64,000 nt of DNA from Lachancea mirantina (taxonomy: Eukaryota > Ascomycota > Saccharomycetes > Saccharomycetales > Saccharomycetaceae): the NCBI GenBank assembly GCA_900074745.1, contig LT598469.1, positions 186,001-250,000 on the forward strand. Reading direction: 5' to 3'. Made by a program: the position numbers and the translations under genes. Positions 50,491-59,220 of this stretch are shown here, piece by piece. The notes beneath the pieces were generated by a model. The model did no database searches, was not told the origin of the DNA, and saw only the letters and a program-made list of their open reading frames with translations. How positions within the stretch are numbered: the first letter of the stretch is position 1; each line of letters opens with the position of its first letter.

Positions 50491-51852
50491 CTAGATCAGA
50501 CCCTTTAGCTCATTGTAGAAGGCCTCAAATGCCGGTCTGAGATCGTTGGATAGCACTTGAGGGTAGCTTAGAGAACAATTGAGTCCCCCGGTGGGAGTAG
50601 AGACCGTGGCGAGCGTAAAGACGTCTGACAAGCCCTGAGGCTCGTCGAAAAGTGCATCTATCACCTGGAACTTGTCCTCGGGGGATGTTCCGAATGACTG
50701 TAAGCCCACGTTAGTAATTTCAAATGTTCCGGCTGGATACTCAGTTTTTTTCTGGGTTTCAATGTATTTGGCAACGTCCAGGGCGTCCATCAATTTGACC
50801 GCGTAGAGCGGGTCCAAGTTCCGTCTTTCTTTCTTCAACTGCGCGGCAAACGTGCGTGCAGTGGCCCACCGATCGACAGTACCTTGATTAAGTTCGAATT
50901 TCAGTTCTGCAGGTTTCACAAAATTGCCCACTTTGATATCGCTTGGGTCCAGATTCAAAGTCTCAGCCAGTAGCGGCCGTGTGTTAATTGGAATATCTAC
51001 TTTGACGGTGGTACCCTGACGACTGGAAACGTCTACATGATTCAAAGCTGCACTTAGCATGGCAGCAAGGCAGCAGGTCAGCGATACGTTTTCGTCTCGA
51101 CATTTTTGCTGGACTGCTTGCAATTCGACGGGTGTGAGACTGACTTTAAAACGACAATTATCGTTTCTGATCTTTTGCGTTTCCGACAGCAACCCTCCTT
51201 GCATTTTGTACTTAGGGAATTGTATCTGTCCCGCAGAGGTGCCGTGTAGAGCGTGGTAAAATGAATCGGAATAACTCAATGCCAAGACAAACCAGTACTT
51301 CAACTTCCACACAAGGGGCATGGCGAATTGAGCATAAGGGTGACTTCTTACACTTGGGGCAGCACTCTCACCATTAAAAACAATTCGCTCGGTAGCACCA
51401 GGTTGAATATTGCTCGAGTTCAATTCGTTCAGAATTTCAGTCCAGATATTGACACCAGATATCCCATCGAACAGGACATGATCCATGCACAAGAGTAATT
51501 GGTTGCTATGTCTCACAACGAGAATCTTCCATAGCGGTCTATCAACACCGTATTCAAATGACACCTTATCAAAGATCTCGTTGGTTTCTTCTTGGCCAAC
51601 TGTTTGGTACTCGGTTTCCACCACTACATCTTCAAATTGCAGTGGCCCTCTAATAGAAACGATAGCAGGTTTTTTGTCCACCGTCACATTCGAGTGCAAC
51701 TCAGGAAACTTAGCAATCGCTTGGCGTAGGGCGAATGACAGCGTTCTCGACGCTGGAATCTCATTCAACTGTATACCTATGAAAAAGCACGAATGGATGT
51801 CCAATTTACTTCTAAAATAAAAATATTTCTCGAAACCAGAAAGTTCTGGCAT
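50491..51852 (-). CDS. SLI1: SLI1, N-acetyltransferase of the alcohol acetyltransferase family
   Basis: The 453-residue product has the BAHD/condensation-type acyltransferase fold. The catalytic motif HVLFDG lies at residues 125-130 (H125, D129), after a first block FEKYFYFRSKLDIHSCF typical of AATase-family fungal proteins, and a late DVFTLATVSTPTGGLNCSL strand. Sli1 (468 residues, YGR212W) N-acetylates and so detoxifies the sphingolipid-synthesis inhibitor myriocin. The neighbour ZPR1 is YGR211W, in the same tandem orientation as in S. cerevisiae, which decides between Sli1 and the related Atf1/Atf2 alcohol acetyltransferases. Substrate is inferred from orthology only. Confidence 0.88.
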   Translation of the reverse strand: MPELSGFEKYFYFRSKLDIHSCFFIGIQLNEIPASRTLSFALRQAIAKFPELHSNVTVDKKPAIVSIRGPLQFEDVVVETEYQTVGQEETNEIFDKVSFEYGVDRPLWKILVVRHSNQLLLCMDHVLFDGISGVNIWTEILNELNSSNIQPGATERIVFNGESAAPSVRSHPYAQFAMPLVWKLKYWFVLALSYSDSFYHALHGTSAGQIQFPKYKMQGGLLSETQKIRNDNCRFKVSLTPVELQAVQQKCRDENVSLTCCLAAMLSAALNHVDVSSRQGTTVKVDIPINTRPLLAETLNLDPSDIKVGNFVKPAELKFELNQGTVDRWATARTFAAQLKKERRNLDPLYAVKLMDALDVAKYIETQKKTEYPAGTFEITNVGLQSFGTSPEDKFQVIDALFDEPQGLSDVFTLATVSTPTGGLNCSLSYPQVLSNDLRPAFEAFYNELKGLI

Positions 51853-52282
51853 TTTGGCCGTGTTGATGGTCTTGTAAGTGGTATGTATATAGTGAAATCT
51901 ATCAATTATTGTTCATGTTAAATTCAGTAAGTAATGATGATATCTTCATTTTTCAAGACCTTGAGAAGCTTTATCTAATTAAAAGGTTACCGTCGAATCA
52001 GCGAAAACGACAGAAGGAAGTCAATTATGAGGTGTAATAGTTGATACATGTAGTCATAATCTGACGAGGATTTGGTGAATTTCGTTCTCGAGGTGTCACT
52101 TTCTAGCGAATTGTATAAGTAGTTAAGGAATGATTTAAAGTGGTGACTATATTAATAACGAGGCAAATTATTATTTATCATGGGGGTGGAACAGGGTCGC
52201 ATTAAAGGCGGAAGCTCAATAGACAGCACTTTTATTTGCGCTGAACCGTGGTTTGTCTATTAGATTTTAATGTCACTCAGCC
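51853..52282. other. SLI1 upstream / ZPR1 downstream spacer
   Basis: 430 bp, AT-rich near 51890-52160. No coding or RNA feature was recognised; it presumably contains the SLI1 promoter and the ZPR1 3' UTR. Confidence 0.4.
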
Positions 52283-53767
52283 TTAAACCGTCTGTTCTTT
52301 GGTCTGGTGGTTTGTCTGTTGCGTTTGAATACCACCTAGACCCAGATCGTCGTTTTGTTCTTTGGTTCTCTCAAAATCCTCGATTGTCATGTTTGGATCA
52401 GGATCAGGGGCATATACGTTCTGGATATAGGAGCCTGCCAATGGATCTGTCATAATGACAGTAAACTTGACTTTACCGTCAGCGGCGTCCTTGAGTTTAC
52501 TGAAAAAAGATTCCCAACGGGCCTTGGTTTCTGCGTCCATTGAGTCTGACGTCTGCGTGAAAACTCGCGTTTCAAGTTCTTCGCACACTTGGCGAAGTAG
52601 GCCTTCCAAAGTCGTGAACCGACCTCCCAATGTGCCTTCTTGGATGTCCAAATGCAACTCCGGTATGGTCATGGAACAGGTCTCGCTCTTCAAAATATCA
52701 CGCGACAAGTCCGCAGGATCGTCACAGTAAAGCGTTACTTTTCTGCCTTGAGCCGGAATGGCACCTCCGGTTTTCACCTCGTTGGATTTGTAACCGCAAT
52801 GATCGCATACCGTGGACATGATAATTACTTCTTTGAAATGTGGGATATTGACGGGCTTCATGTGGGTCTCGACTTCTTGCAAACAGGAAGGGCAAGAAGC
52901 TCTGAAAGTTTGTACTTCGTTGTTGAAATTCTCGATATCCGTGGCATCCGACAAGAAAGTCTGCTTTTTAGCCTCGGATTCGTTTCTTTGCTTATCAGCG
53001 ATCTTGGCACGTTGTTCCTCGCGACGTTGCTCGAGTTGGTCTCGTGTGATAAGCCCGACTTGTACGTTATCCTCGTCAGAACGCACGTACTCGGTGTGCG
53101 ACCATTTGTGCGCTGGCTCGCCAGGTTTGTATTCAATCCAAGAATTTCCGGCTGGGTCGTCGAGCGTGAATGTGAGAGGGGTCGTGCCCGGTTCGCACTT
53201 GATATAGGAAGTAACCTTTGCGATGAATTGTTCGATTTGTTCGTACAGGGCTTCGTCGACGTGCTTTCTAACGGGTTGGTCTGATTCAAGATCCTGGATC
53301 ATTTCCGAAAGCAAACCCTCGACGGTTGTGAGTTGTCCTCTCTTGGGTGGTATTTCGATATCCAACTCGTTGAAACGACACGCAGCCGTCTCGGATTTGA
53401 TTACTTGTCGGTTGTAATCGTCTTTTTGCTCGATCTTGAGCATGTAACGGGATCCCTTCTCCTGGATTTGTGACGCAGACTGGATCTCGGAGTTCTTGAA
53501 CCCACAGTGGGGGCACTCGAACGACATGAGCACAACTTCGCGGAAATATGGGATCGATGTCAAAAGTAGTCTGGTCGTGCCGTTTTCGTGACAGTTCATA
53601 CAAAGGGATTCAATTTCTTGAACTGGATGGCCTTCGGCGTCAGCGGCTCCGGTGGGACGGACGCCATCAGAACCCACGCCGCTGGCCTCGGCAACGGGCT
53701 CGTTTTCCGCTGCAATTTCCTGAACAGATTCACCCACAGGCTTGAAAAACTCGTCTTGCTTGCTCAT
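52283..53767 (-). CDS. ZPR1: ZPR1, zinc-finger chaperone of eEF1A
   Basis: The 494-residue protein contains the duplicated ZPR1 unit. Zinc finger 1 has Cys56, Cys59, Cys85 and Cys88 (CMNC ... CPHCGFKNSE). A beta domain with the block LTTVEGLLSEMIQDLE follows, then zinc finger 2 (CPSC ... CDHCGYKSNEVKTGGA) and a second beta domain with FTTLEGLLRQVCEEL. Length fits S. cerevisiae Zpr1 (486). Zpr1 folds newly made eEF1A. The first 45 residues are acidic and variable. It lies directly upstream of SLI1. PAC and RRPE boxes upstream fit co-regulation with ribosome biogenesis. Confidence 0.97.
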   Translation of the reverse strand: MSKQDEFFKPVGESVQEIAAENEPVAEASGVGSDGVRPTGAADAEGHPVQEIESLCMNCHENGTTRLLLTSIPYFREVVLMSFECPHCGFKNSEIQSASQIQEKGSRYMLKIEQKDDYNRQVIKSETAACRFNELDIEIPPKRGQLTTVEGLLSEMIQDLESDQPVRKHVDEALYEQIEQFIAKVTSYIKCEPGTTPLTFTLDDPAGNSWIEYKPGEPAHKWSHTEYVRSDEDNVQVGLITRDQLEQRREEQRAKIADKQRNESEAKKQTFLSDATDIENFNNEVQTFRASCPSCLQEVETHMKPVNIPHFKEVIIMSTVCDHCGYKSNEVKTGGAIPAQGRKVTLYCDDPADLSRDILKSETCSMTIPELHLDIQEGTLGGRFTTLEGLLRQVCEELETRVFTQTSDSMDAETKARWESFFSKLKDAADGKVKFTVIMTDPLAGSYIQNVYAPDPDPNMTIEDFERTKEQNDDLGLGGIQTQQTNHQTKEQTV

Positions 53768-54256
53768 AGCTGATTAAACTCGATACTGGAAATCACCTCA
53801 AATGGTTTCCAAGTCCAAAAATCGGCCTTCAGGTGTCTATCACAAGACTGAAAATTGGTCATCTCATCTCTCATTTTGACAGTTTTTCACTATTCAAATT
53901 TTTTCTAGGCTCATCGCGAACGTTCCACTACCAAGAAAGCTTGACACAATGGTCGAAAGAGAGCAAGGTAAGCCTCTTGACTGGGGCTACTCTTGCTCAA
54001 CGTTTGTAATGGATTTCAGGCCATTTTTTGTCGAATTTTCGCAACCAAGGTCCGCCAGCTACAGGGCACAGAAGAGGATTAACATGTCAAATCGATATAT
54101 GGAATTGACATACAGGAATGGGGTACATAGTAATTATATGCAGTATATTAGTAGAGTATAGGGTGCGTACAGGGTGCGTACAGGGCGTAGATCATGGCTT
54201 TTTTGGTCTCCTAAGACTTATCTGATGTGTTTTGATTTTCCCATTTCAATGTCACT
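53768..54256. other. ZPR1 upstream region with PAC/RRPE boxes and an uncertain small frame
   Basis: The ZPR1 promoter side has CTCATC (53863-53868), AAATTTTTTC (53896-53905, complement of RRPE-like GAAAAAATTT) and CTCATCGC (53910-53917, complement of the PAC box GCGATGAG). A plus-strand frame of 70 codons starts at 53949 (MVEREQGKPL) and includes a GTAAGC soon after the start, but I find no good branch site and no homology, so it is not called. GGGTGCGTACA is repeated in tandem at 54161-54171 and 54172-54182. Confidence 0.55.
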
Positions 54257-54472
54257 TTACTCTTGCCAAACATGAAAGCCTATCAACAGGAAAAAGGCAT
54301 TACAAGTAAAACCAAGCAATTGATAAATTGATATACGAGAGGCAGTCGAAGCGCGTAAATCTCCCTCTTGCATCATTTTTGAATCTTTACTAGTTGAACT
54401 TAGATAGGTAGCTGAAGACTTTTTGTTGTAGCCTTGTGATGTGCGTTCTGGGGTTTTCATCGCCCACCGCAT
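54257..54472 (-). CDS. Possible small tail-anchored membrane protein
   Basis: A 71-codon frame from an ATG at 54472. The N-terminal 45 residues are polar and Ser/Thr/Lys-rich. The C-terminal 25 form one hydrophobic segment (YQLLGFTCNAFFLLIGFHVW) ending in QE, a layout like small tail-anchored proteins. I do not recognise a family. It stands alone between ZPR1 and the tRNA gene, in the region where synteny with S. cerevisiae chromosome VII ends. It could be a real small gene or chance. Confidence 0.3.
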   Translation of the reverse strand: MRWAMKTPERTSQGYNKKSSATYLSSTSKDSKMMQEGDLRASTASRISIYQLLGFTCNAFFLLIGFHVWQE

Positions 54473-54654
54473 CACTGTATTGAGATTCTCGATCTTCCGT
54501 GAAAGTACATCGTCGCATTAGTGGCCGATGTTTCATACTTCAAGACTGTAAGAAACACTAGGCTTCGAAGAGAGGAATATTTGTGATAAGATTTGACTGT
54601 TTACAGGGTGATTGATACTGCCTAATTGACACTGTCTAGGATTTAAGCAAAACT

Positions 54655-55080
54655 GTACAAACATCACGGTAATAACCTTGTGAAAATACTCCACCTGTGT
54701 TTATACACGCTTGTTATATATATCTATATGTCCATCTGCTATATACTACAGATTATAAACATATACCAGATAATATATATATATATGATACCACCCAGAT
54801 AATACATACATATAAAGGTAACACCTACCAAATAGCATATGAATATATAAATTTTATGTGATATACACACCTATGGATACTCGCATAACAGAGCCTATAC
54901 ATTATATGGCGCATTGATCATAATAAATGTACCATAATACATATACCATCTAAAATAATATAAGATAATCACATACAATAGATACATAACACGCATTACA
55001 TATGTCAATACATATACTATCACATAACAGATACAAATTACACATAGAATACAACCTGCACATATTATATCCTGCTATAT
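54655..55080. repeat. AT-rich low-complexity tract
   Basis: About 425 bp composed largely of short ATA/TAC/CAT words, including a (TA)n run at about 54771-54785 and many ACATATA-type words. No open frame is present. Possible readings are a replication-origin-like or boundary region next to the tRNA gene, or degenerate microsatellite. I found no CDEI-CDEIII centromere pattern in it. Confidence 0.6.
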
Positions 55081-55264
55081 TTCTGTCAAGTGTAAGAAGC
55101 TAAGATCCATTGCAACTCAAATTGCCCAGTTCGAAAAAATCATGCACAGCTGTAAGCGGCGTACAGTGCCCTGATCACATCGTTAGCGTTCAAACGTCCC
55201 ACTAGCCTTAGTGTAAAATTGTGGCTATCCCTCGATAATGTCTTTACGCCAAATGGAAAAAATA

Positions 55265-55336
55265 TGCCTCCTGTGGGAATTGAACCCACGATCCCCGCAT
55301 TACGAGTGCGATGCCTTACCACTTGGCCAAAGAGGC
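55265..55336 (-). tRNA. tT(CGU): tRNA-Thr, anticodon CGT
   Basis: The 72-nt minus-strand sequence folds as a complete tRNA. The acceptor GCCTCTT pairs with AGGAGGC (one G-U), the A box is TGGCCAAGTGGTAAGG, and the anticodon stem CGCA/TGCG closes the seven-base loop CTCGTAA, giving anticodon CGT (reads ACG, Thr). The B box GGGTTCAATTCCC follows, and the discriminator is A. There is no intron. A T6 run (complement of 55257-55262) follows within a few bases as the RNA polymerase III terminator. Confidence 0.97.
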
Positions 55337-55709
55337 GGACTTGAGATTTCTAAAGCATCACAGCGGTTTGAGATACAGGTGTAAGCAAAGACAAGATGGC
55401 CTATGTAGCGCTTAGATAACTCAAAGCAAGCCCAATAGAAATGCAGAAGCTCGAGTAAGGCTGAGGCATGACTTTGATAGTTGAGCGGTCGGTTATGATA
55501 TTGTTGGAGATGTGAGAAGTACTCCCCAAACTCATTGATGGTATATTCAGGTTTGGACAAGAGCAGTAACTACGTACGAAACTATGCTCATCGCCAATTC
55601 ATCACTAAAATCTATCAATGCTTGAGACCTTGATATCGATTCATACCGGTCCAAATAGGCTCATCAATCATCAATTCCCGCCTGCGACGCTGCCCCACCT
55701 TCCCATTAC
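55337..55709. other. tRNA-Thr upstream / CBT1-like upstream spacer
   Basis: 373 bp. This is the 5' flank of the tRNA, where yeast LTR elements tend to insert, but I saw no LTR ends, target-site repeats or element remnants. A minus-strand open frame of 86 codons (55560-55300) overlaps the tRNA and is not called. Confidence 0.45.
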
Positions 55710-56465
55710 ATGTCACCGCTGCGTACTCATTTCTCCGCCGTTCGATTGTCCAGTACTGCGTCTCCAAGCGCGGGCCGCGCTGTCCGCGCGCATCGAAAAC
55801 CAGTCCTGCCCCCCGCCGTGGCAGACCTTATGACTATGCACAGGTACTATGAATATCTGCGTCAATACAACGGGTTCGTGTTGTTCCGTTGGCAACGAGA
55901 CAACGACGATACTTGGAACTACAGCTACGATCTATGTTGGCGAGATTTTTGTGCGCAAACGCATCGCATGTACCGTGCGCGCGCCGTGGAACAGCCCTTG
56001 TTTCTTGCTAATCTCGTCAATACGCGACTCCTGAACCGTGCTCTCGGATCTACGCACACGGATGCCGTTCCTGCTTCGGAAAATCTCAATTGTACGTTTT
56101 TGCAAGTCGGGTCCGATGTCAGCGTCTCAGCACTCATCGAGTACCTCAAGCAAAGCCAAAACAAGACTGAACCCAAACTCCAGCCCGTGTCAGTTGCGTT
56201 GAAACTGGCAGGCAGCAATTCACACGTTGTGTCGTACATGCAGGCTCTTGTACAAGAATCGACCAAGATGTTTGAGCGTGTCAATTACGAAAAACTGCTT
56301 CAAATCGCCAAGCAGTCCTCCGAAACCCAGAAAAACCCTGCCAAAATGCATGTGCGTGAACTTCTGATCAGTTTGGCTCGTTGTTCGCTGTCCAACCCGC
56401 AACTAACACCTGAATCGGATTGGATGTTATTTTCCCTAGCAGGAGAAGCCAAACCAAGGCGGTGA
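55710..56465 (+). CDS. CBT1: CBT1-like mitochondrial protein
   Basis: The 251-residue product starts with a typical mitochondrial presequence: about 30 residues rich in Arg, Ser and Ala with no acidic residue (MSPLRTHFSAVRLSSTASPS). A hydrophilic soluble protein follows, with an aromatic block MHRYYEYLRQYNGFVLFRW. I identify it mainly by position: it precedes EMC3 (YKL207W) on the same strand, as CBT1 (YKL208W, 271 residues) does in S. cerevisiae, with one extra gene between. Cbt1 is needed for 5' end processing and stability of mitochondrial COB mRNA. Sequence recognition alone is weak. Confidence 0.6.
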   Translation: MSPLRTHFSAVRLSSTASPSAGRAVRAHRKPVLPPAVADLMTMHRYYEYLRQYNGFVLFRWQRDNDDTWNYSYDLCWRDFCAQTHRMYRARAVEQPLFLANLVNTRLLNRALGSTHTDAVPASENLNCTFLQVGSDVSVSALIEYLKQSQNKTEPKLQPVSVALKLAGSNSHVVSYMQALVQESTKMFERVNYEKLLQIAKQSSETQKNPAKMHVRELLISLARCSLSNPQLTPESDWMLFSLAGEAKPRR

Positions 56466-57121
56466 AGTGCAATTGAAGTGGTACCAAGACGAAGGGTGCG
56501 GTGGTTTATTGTTTTTGGTTGCAGAGCGCTGTGTGCCCTGTAGCTTGTGTTTTCGTGAAAGTCGCGTTTCGCCCTGTTCATATCTGTACGACGGGCGAAC
56601 ACCAGCTCACGGCAATGGAATTCGTCTTTATCAGGTCCCAAGAAATATACTGCACTGCCTCGATTAATTACACAAATCCTTCTGGTGACACGCCGATCTT
56701 TAAAATTTCACACCAGGTATCCGCGCTTGGCAATCGGGTCGAAAACCCAGGCGTTTGCGAGACTTCTTCACTTCGAACCTCCCTCGACCTCAAGGCGAGT
56801 TCCAGGCGCCCTAAAAGTACCCTCACAGCTTGCAGCCGTTCTGATTCACACACATAAAACATTTCTGAAAAGCCCAAAACGTCAGATCTCGCTCAAGACC
56901 AGCTGGAAATACGCAAATCATATTTATTTGAGCGCCAAATGGCTACAAAATAGCTACAAAACTGTCGACAACAATACCTGACATCAATGGGGCACCTATT
57001 AAGGTTCAATTTGTCGTTCACTGGGATCATCACTTGACACTATGGGTTAATTCCAAGTTCAAGCAAAGATACCTTAAAAAGAACCAAGTGACAACGGTTA
57101 TAGAACGCAGTGAAAAGAGCG
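56466..57121. other. CBT1-like downstream / GH125 gene upstream region
   Basis: 656 bp. Overlapping open frames on both strands (for example 56501-56857 plus, 118 codons) have no recognisable content and I take them as chance. No RNA gene was seen. Confidence 0.4.
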
Positions 57122-58963
57122 ATGAGGAAGAAGAATCATCGGATCTTGCATTTAATTCTCGCGGTTGGCGTGGTATATCTCACGTATGGCCTTTTCTTTG
57201 GAGACGGGAAGCAGAATGAGGAGTTGAGCTTAAGAGTGGCTGATGAGCTGGTTAAAGACAAGACAGAAAACCGACAATACGGTAGAATTGACAGAACGGA
57301 TCTTGCACTGGAGTCGGGTTTCCAGACAATTGCCAAATCGTGCCCCAATTTTGCACAGTATGCCTCGAAACCGCATACCAAAGATTCCGGATCTGAAATC
57401 TCATCGAGACTTCTACCATATCAGAGACCGCCAGAGAAATGTCGAACTTTTAGGTCTAAATTAGTGGAAAGATTCTTGGATGAGTTTCTAGCGATGTTTA
57501 AGGACCCTAATTTGGCGCGTCTTTTCGAAAACGCATTTCCCAACACCTTGGATACGACTATCCTGTGGCATGTTACGGGTAATCAAAATATGAAGCTAAA
57601 CAACCACCGCTCCCGGCATTCGTCGTTCAGAAATTCTTTGCCGGAGACCTTTGTAGTAACAGGGGATATCCATGCCGAATGGTTGCGAGACTCGGCTCGT
57701 CAACTTTCCGTATATCAACCTTTCATCAAAGAGGACACTTCCATCCGCGAAATGATTCAAGGCGCCATCAACTCCCAGGCTCAACTTGTACAGTCAAACC
57801 CTTACTGCAATGCATTTCATCCACCGGTTTACTCACCCGTAGTGAGAGGTCAAGGAAGCATTGACAGCGTTTATCCGCGTCCAGACTGGAGACAAGTGTT
57901 TGAATGTAAGTACGAACTGGACTCCCTAGCATCTTTCTTGACAATTTCACGCGAGTTTTACGAGAACGCGCGGCCTGAGGATCGATTCAGATTCTTGAAT
58001 GAGGACTGGATATTGGCGTTGGAAAACTTACTTGTGGTTCTCAGAATGGAATCCGTGTCCACGTTTGACGAAACGGGCGTAGTGAATCCCTTTTATTATA
58101 CATTCCAGAGACAGACCAACGTCGCTTCTGAGACCCTGCCGCTGGCTGGCACAGGCAATCCTGTCAAGGGTGGCACTGGGTTGGTGAGGAGCGCGTTCAG
58201 ACCCAGTGACGACGCTACCGTTTTCCAATTTTTAGTGCCCGCGAACGCGCAGATGGCAGTAGAGCTGGCCAAAACGGTCGAAATTTTGCAAGATTATCAG
58301 GACTCGTTTGGAGAGTTGCCACAGGGCGTACAACACAAGTTCAACGTGCGACTCACGCAACTGATCGACCGTGCCAACAGTTTCGCAGACAGTATACACA
58401 AGGGAATCATGGAGCACGCCGTTGTGGAACACCCTAAATTCGGTACCGTATTCGCCTACGAGGTCGACGGGTACGGCAGTCATCTACTGATGGACGACGC
58501 GAATATCCCGTCGTTGTTGTCGCTTCCAGAACTGGGGTTTCTGGAACGCACAGACAAAATATACCAGAACACACGCAAGATGATTACAAGCAAAGATGGC
58601 AACCCGTACTATATCCAAGGAACCCATTTCCAAGGCATTGGCGGACCGCACATAGGCATCCACAACGCATGGCCCATGAGCCTGATTGTTTTGATCCGCA
58701 CGTCCACATCAGATGCCGAAATTGAGTCTGCCTTGAAAGCTTTGCTTGAAAACACGGCAGGATTAGGTCTTATCCACGAGTCCATACAGGCTTTCCACGA
58801 AGATGGATCCCATTTCACGAGACCCTGGTTCTCCTGGGCCAACTCTGAGTTCGCCAAGATGATCCTACAGCTTGCGGAGACGCATCCGCATCTTATTTTG
58901 GAGGATTCGCACGCCAAAGACAAGTTTCAGCTACCGAAGTTCTTGCATGCTTTACAAGCGTAG
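57122..58963 (+). CDS. GH125-family alpha-1,6-mannosidase-like type II membrane protein
   Basis: From the ATG at 57122 (the codons just before it begin with GTG) the product is 613 residues. It has a basic N terminus, a signal anchor at about 8-25 (LHLILAVGVVYLTYGLFFG) and a large lumenal catalytic-type domain. Diagnostic GH125 (DUF1237/Mug157) blocks are TGDIHAEWLRDSARQLSVY, FECKYELDSLASFL, VFAYEVDGYGSHLLMDDANI and GIGGPHIGIHNAWPMSLI. Bacterial members are exo-alpha-1,6-mannosidases; the Asp of WLRDSA fits the proposed acid. Fungal members are probably Golgi or ER enzymes acting on mannans. I know of no S. cerevisiae orthologue. It separates CBT1 and EMC3, which are adjacent there, so loss in the S. 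cerevisiae lineage is likely. Confidence 0.88.
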   Translation: MRKKNHRILHLILAVGVVYLTYGLFFGDGKQNEELSLRVADELVKDKTENRQYGRIDRTDLALESGFQTIAKSCPNFAQYASKPHTKDSGSEISSRLLPYQRPPEKCRTFRSKLVERFLDEFLAMFKDPNLARLFENAFPNTLDTTILWHVTGNQNMKLNNHRSRHSSFRNSLPETFVVTGDIHAEWLRDSARQLSVYQPFIKEDTSIREMIQGAINSQAQLVQSNPYCNAFHPPVYSPVVRGQGSIDSVYPRPDWRQVFECKYELDSLASFLTISREFYENARPEDRFRFLNEDWILALENLLVVLRMESVSTFDETGVVNPFYYTFQRQTNVASETLPLAGTGNPVKGGTGLVRSAFRPSDDATVFQFLVPANAQMAVELAKTVEILQDYQDSFGELPQGVQHKFNVRLTQLIDRANSFADSIHKGIMEHAVVEHPKFGTVFAYEVDGYGSHLLMDDANIPSLLSLPELGFLERTDKIYQNTRKMITSKDGNPYYIQGTHFQGIGGPHIGIHNAWPMSLIVLIRTSTSDAEIESALKALLENTAGLGLIHESIQAFHEDGSHFTRPWFSWANSEFAKMILQLAETHPHLILEDSHAKDKFQLPKFLHALQA

Positions 58964-58981
58964 AACTCATCGCCCGAGAGT

Positions 58982-59013
58982 CGTGTGAACGCCGGTTGAA
59001 CGGCGTTCACGCG
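58982..59013. repeat. 13-bp inverted repeat just after the GH125 gene
   Basis: CGTGTGAACGCCG (58982-58994) and CGGCGTTCACGCG (59001-59013) pair fully (one G-U) around the loop GTTGAA, starting 19 nt after the stop codon. In RNA this would be a very stable 3' UTR hairpin. Confidence 0.8.
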
Positions 59014-59220
59014 ACGCCGAATTTATGTAGTATAATATCACACTAAAGGTAATGATTATGACCCTCAGAGACGCTCAAAGGCTTCTGGTTCCTGGGTTTC
59101 ATGTCTTTTCTGTTCGTCCAGTCTTTTCTATACGTATGGAAATACAAGCTCTTAATATGTCAAGAACTACAAGATTTTGAACCAACCTCAATCAAACGAA
59201 GGTTTATACCAAACAACCCA

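Noticed and set aside
53949-54161. Short gene with a first-exon-like ATG followed by GTAAGC
   Set aside because: No branch site or plausible acceptor gives a convincing protein, and the unspliced frame has no recognisable features.
54655-55140. Centromere or mitochondrial DNA insertion in the AT-rich tract
   Set aside because: No CDEI/CDEIII pair was found, and there are no GC clusters or recognisable mitochondrial gene fragments.
55300-55560. 86-codon minus-strand frame overlapping the tRNA-Thr gene
   Set aside because: It overlaps the tRNA, and the apparent C terminus is read from tRNA sequence.
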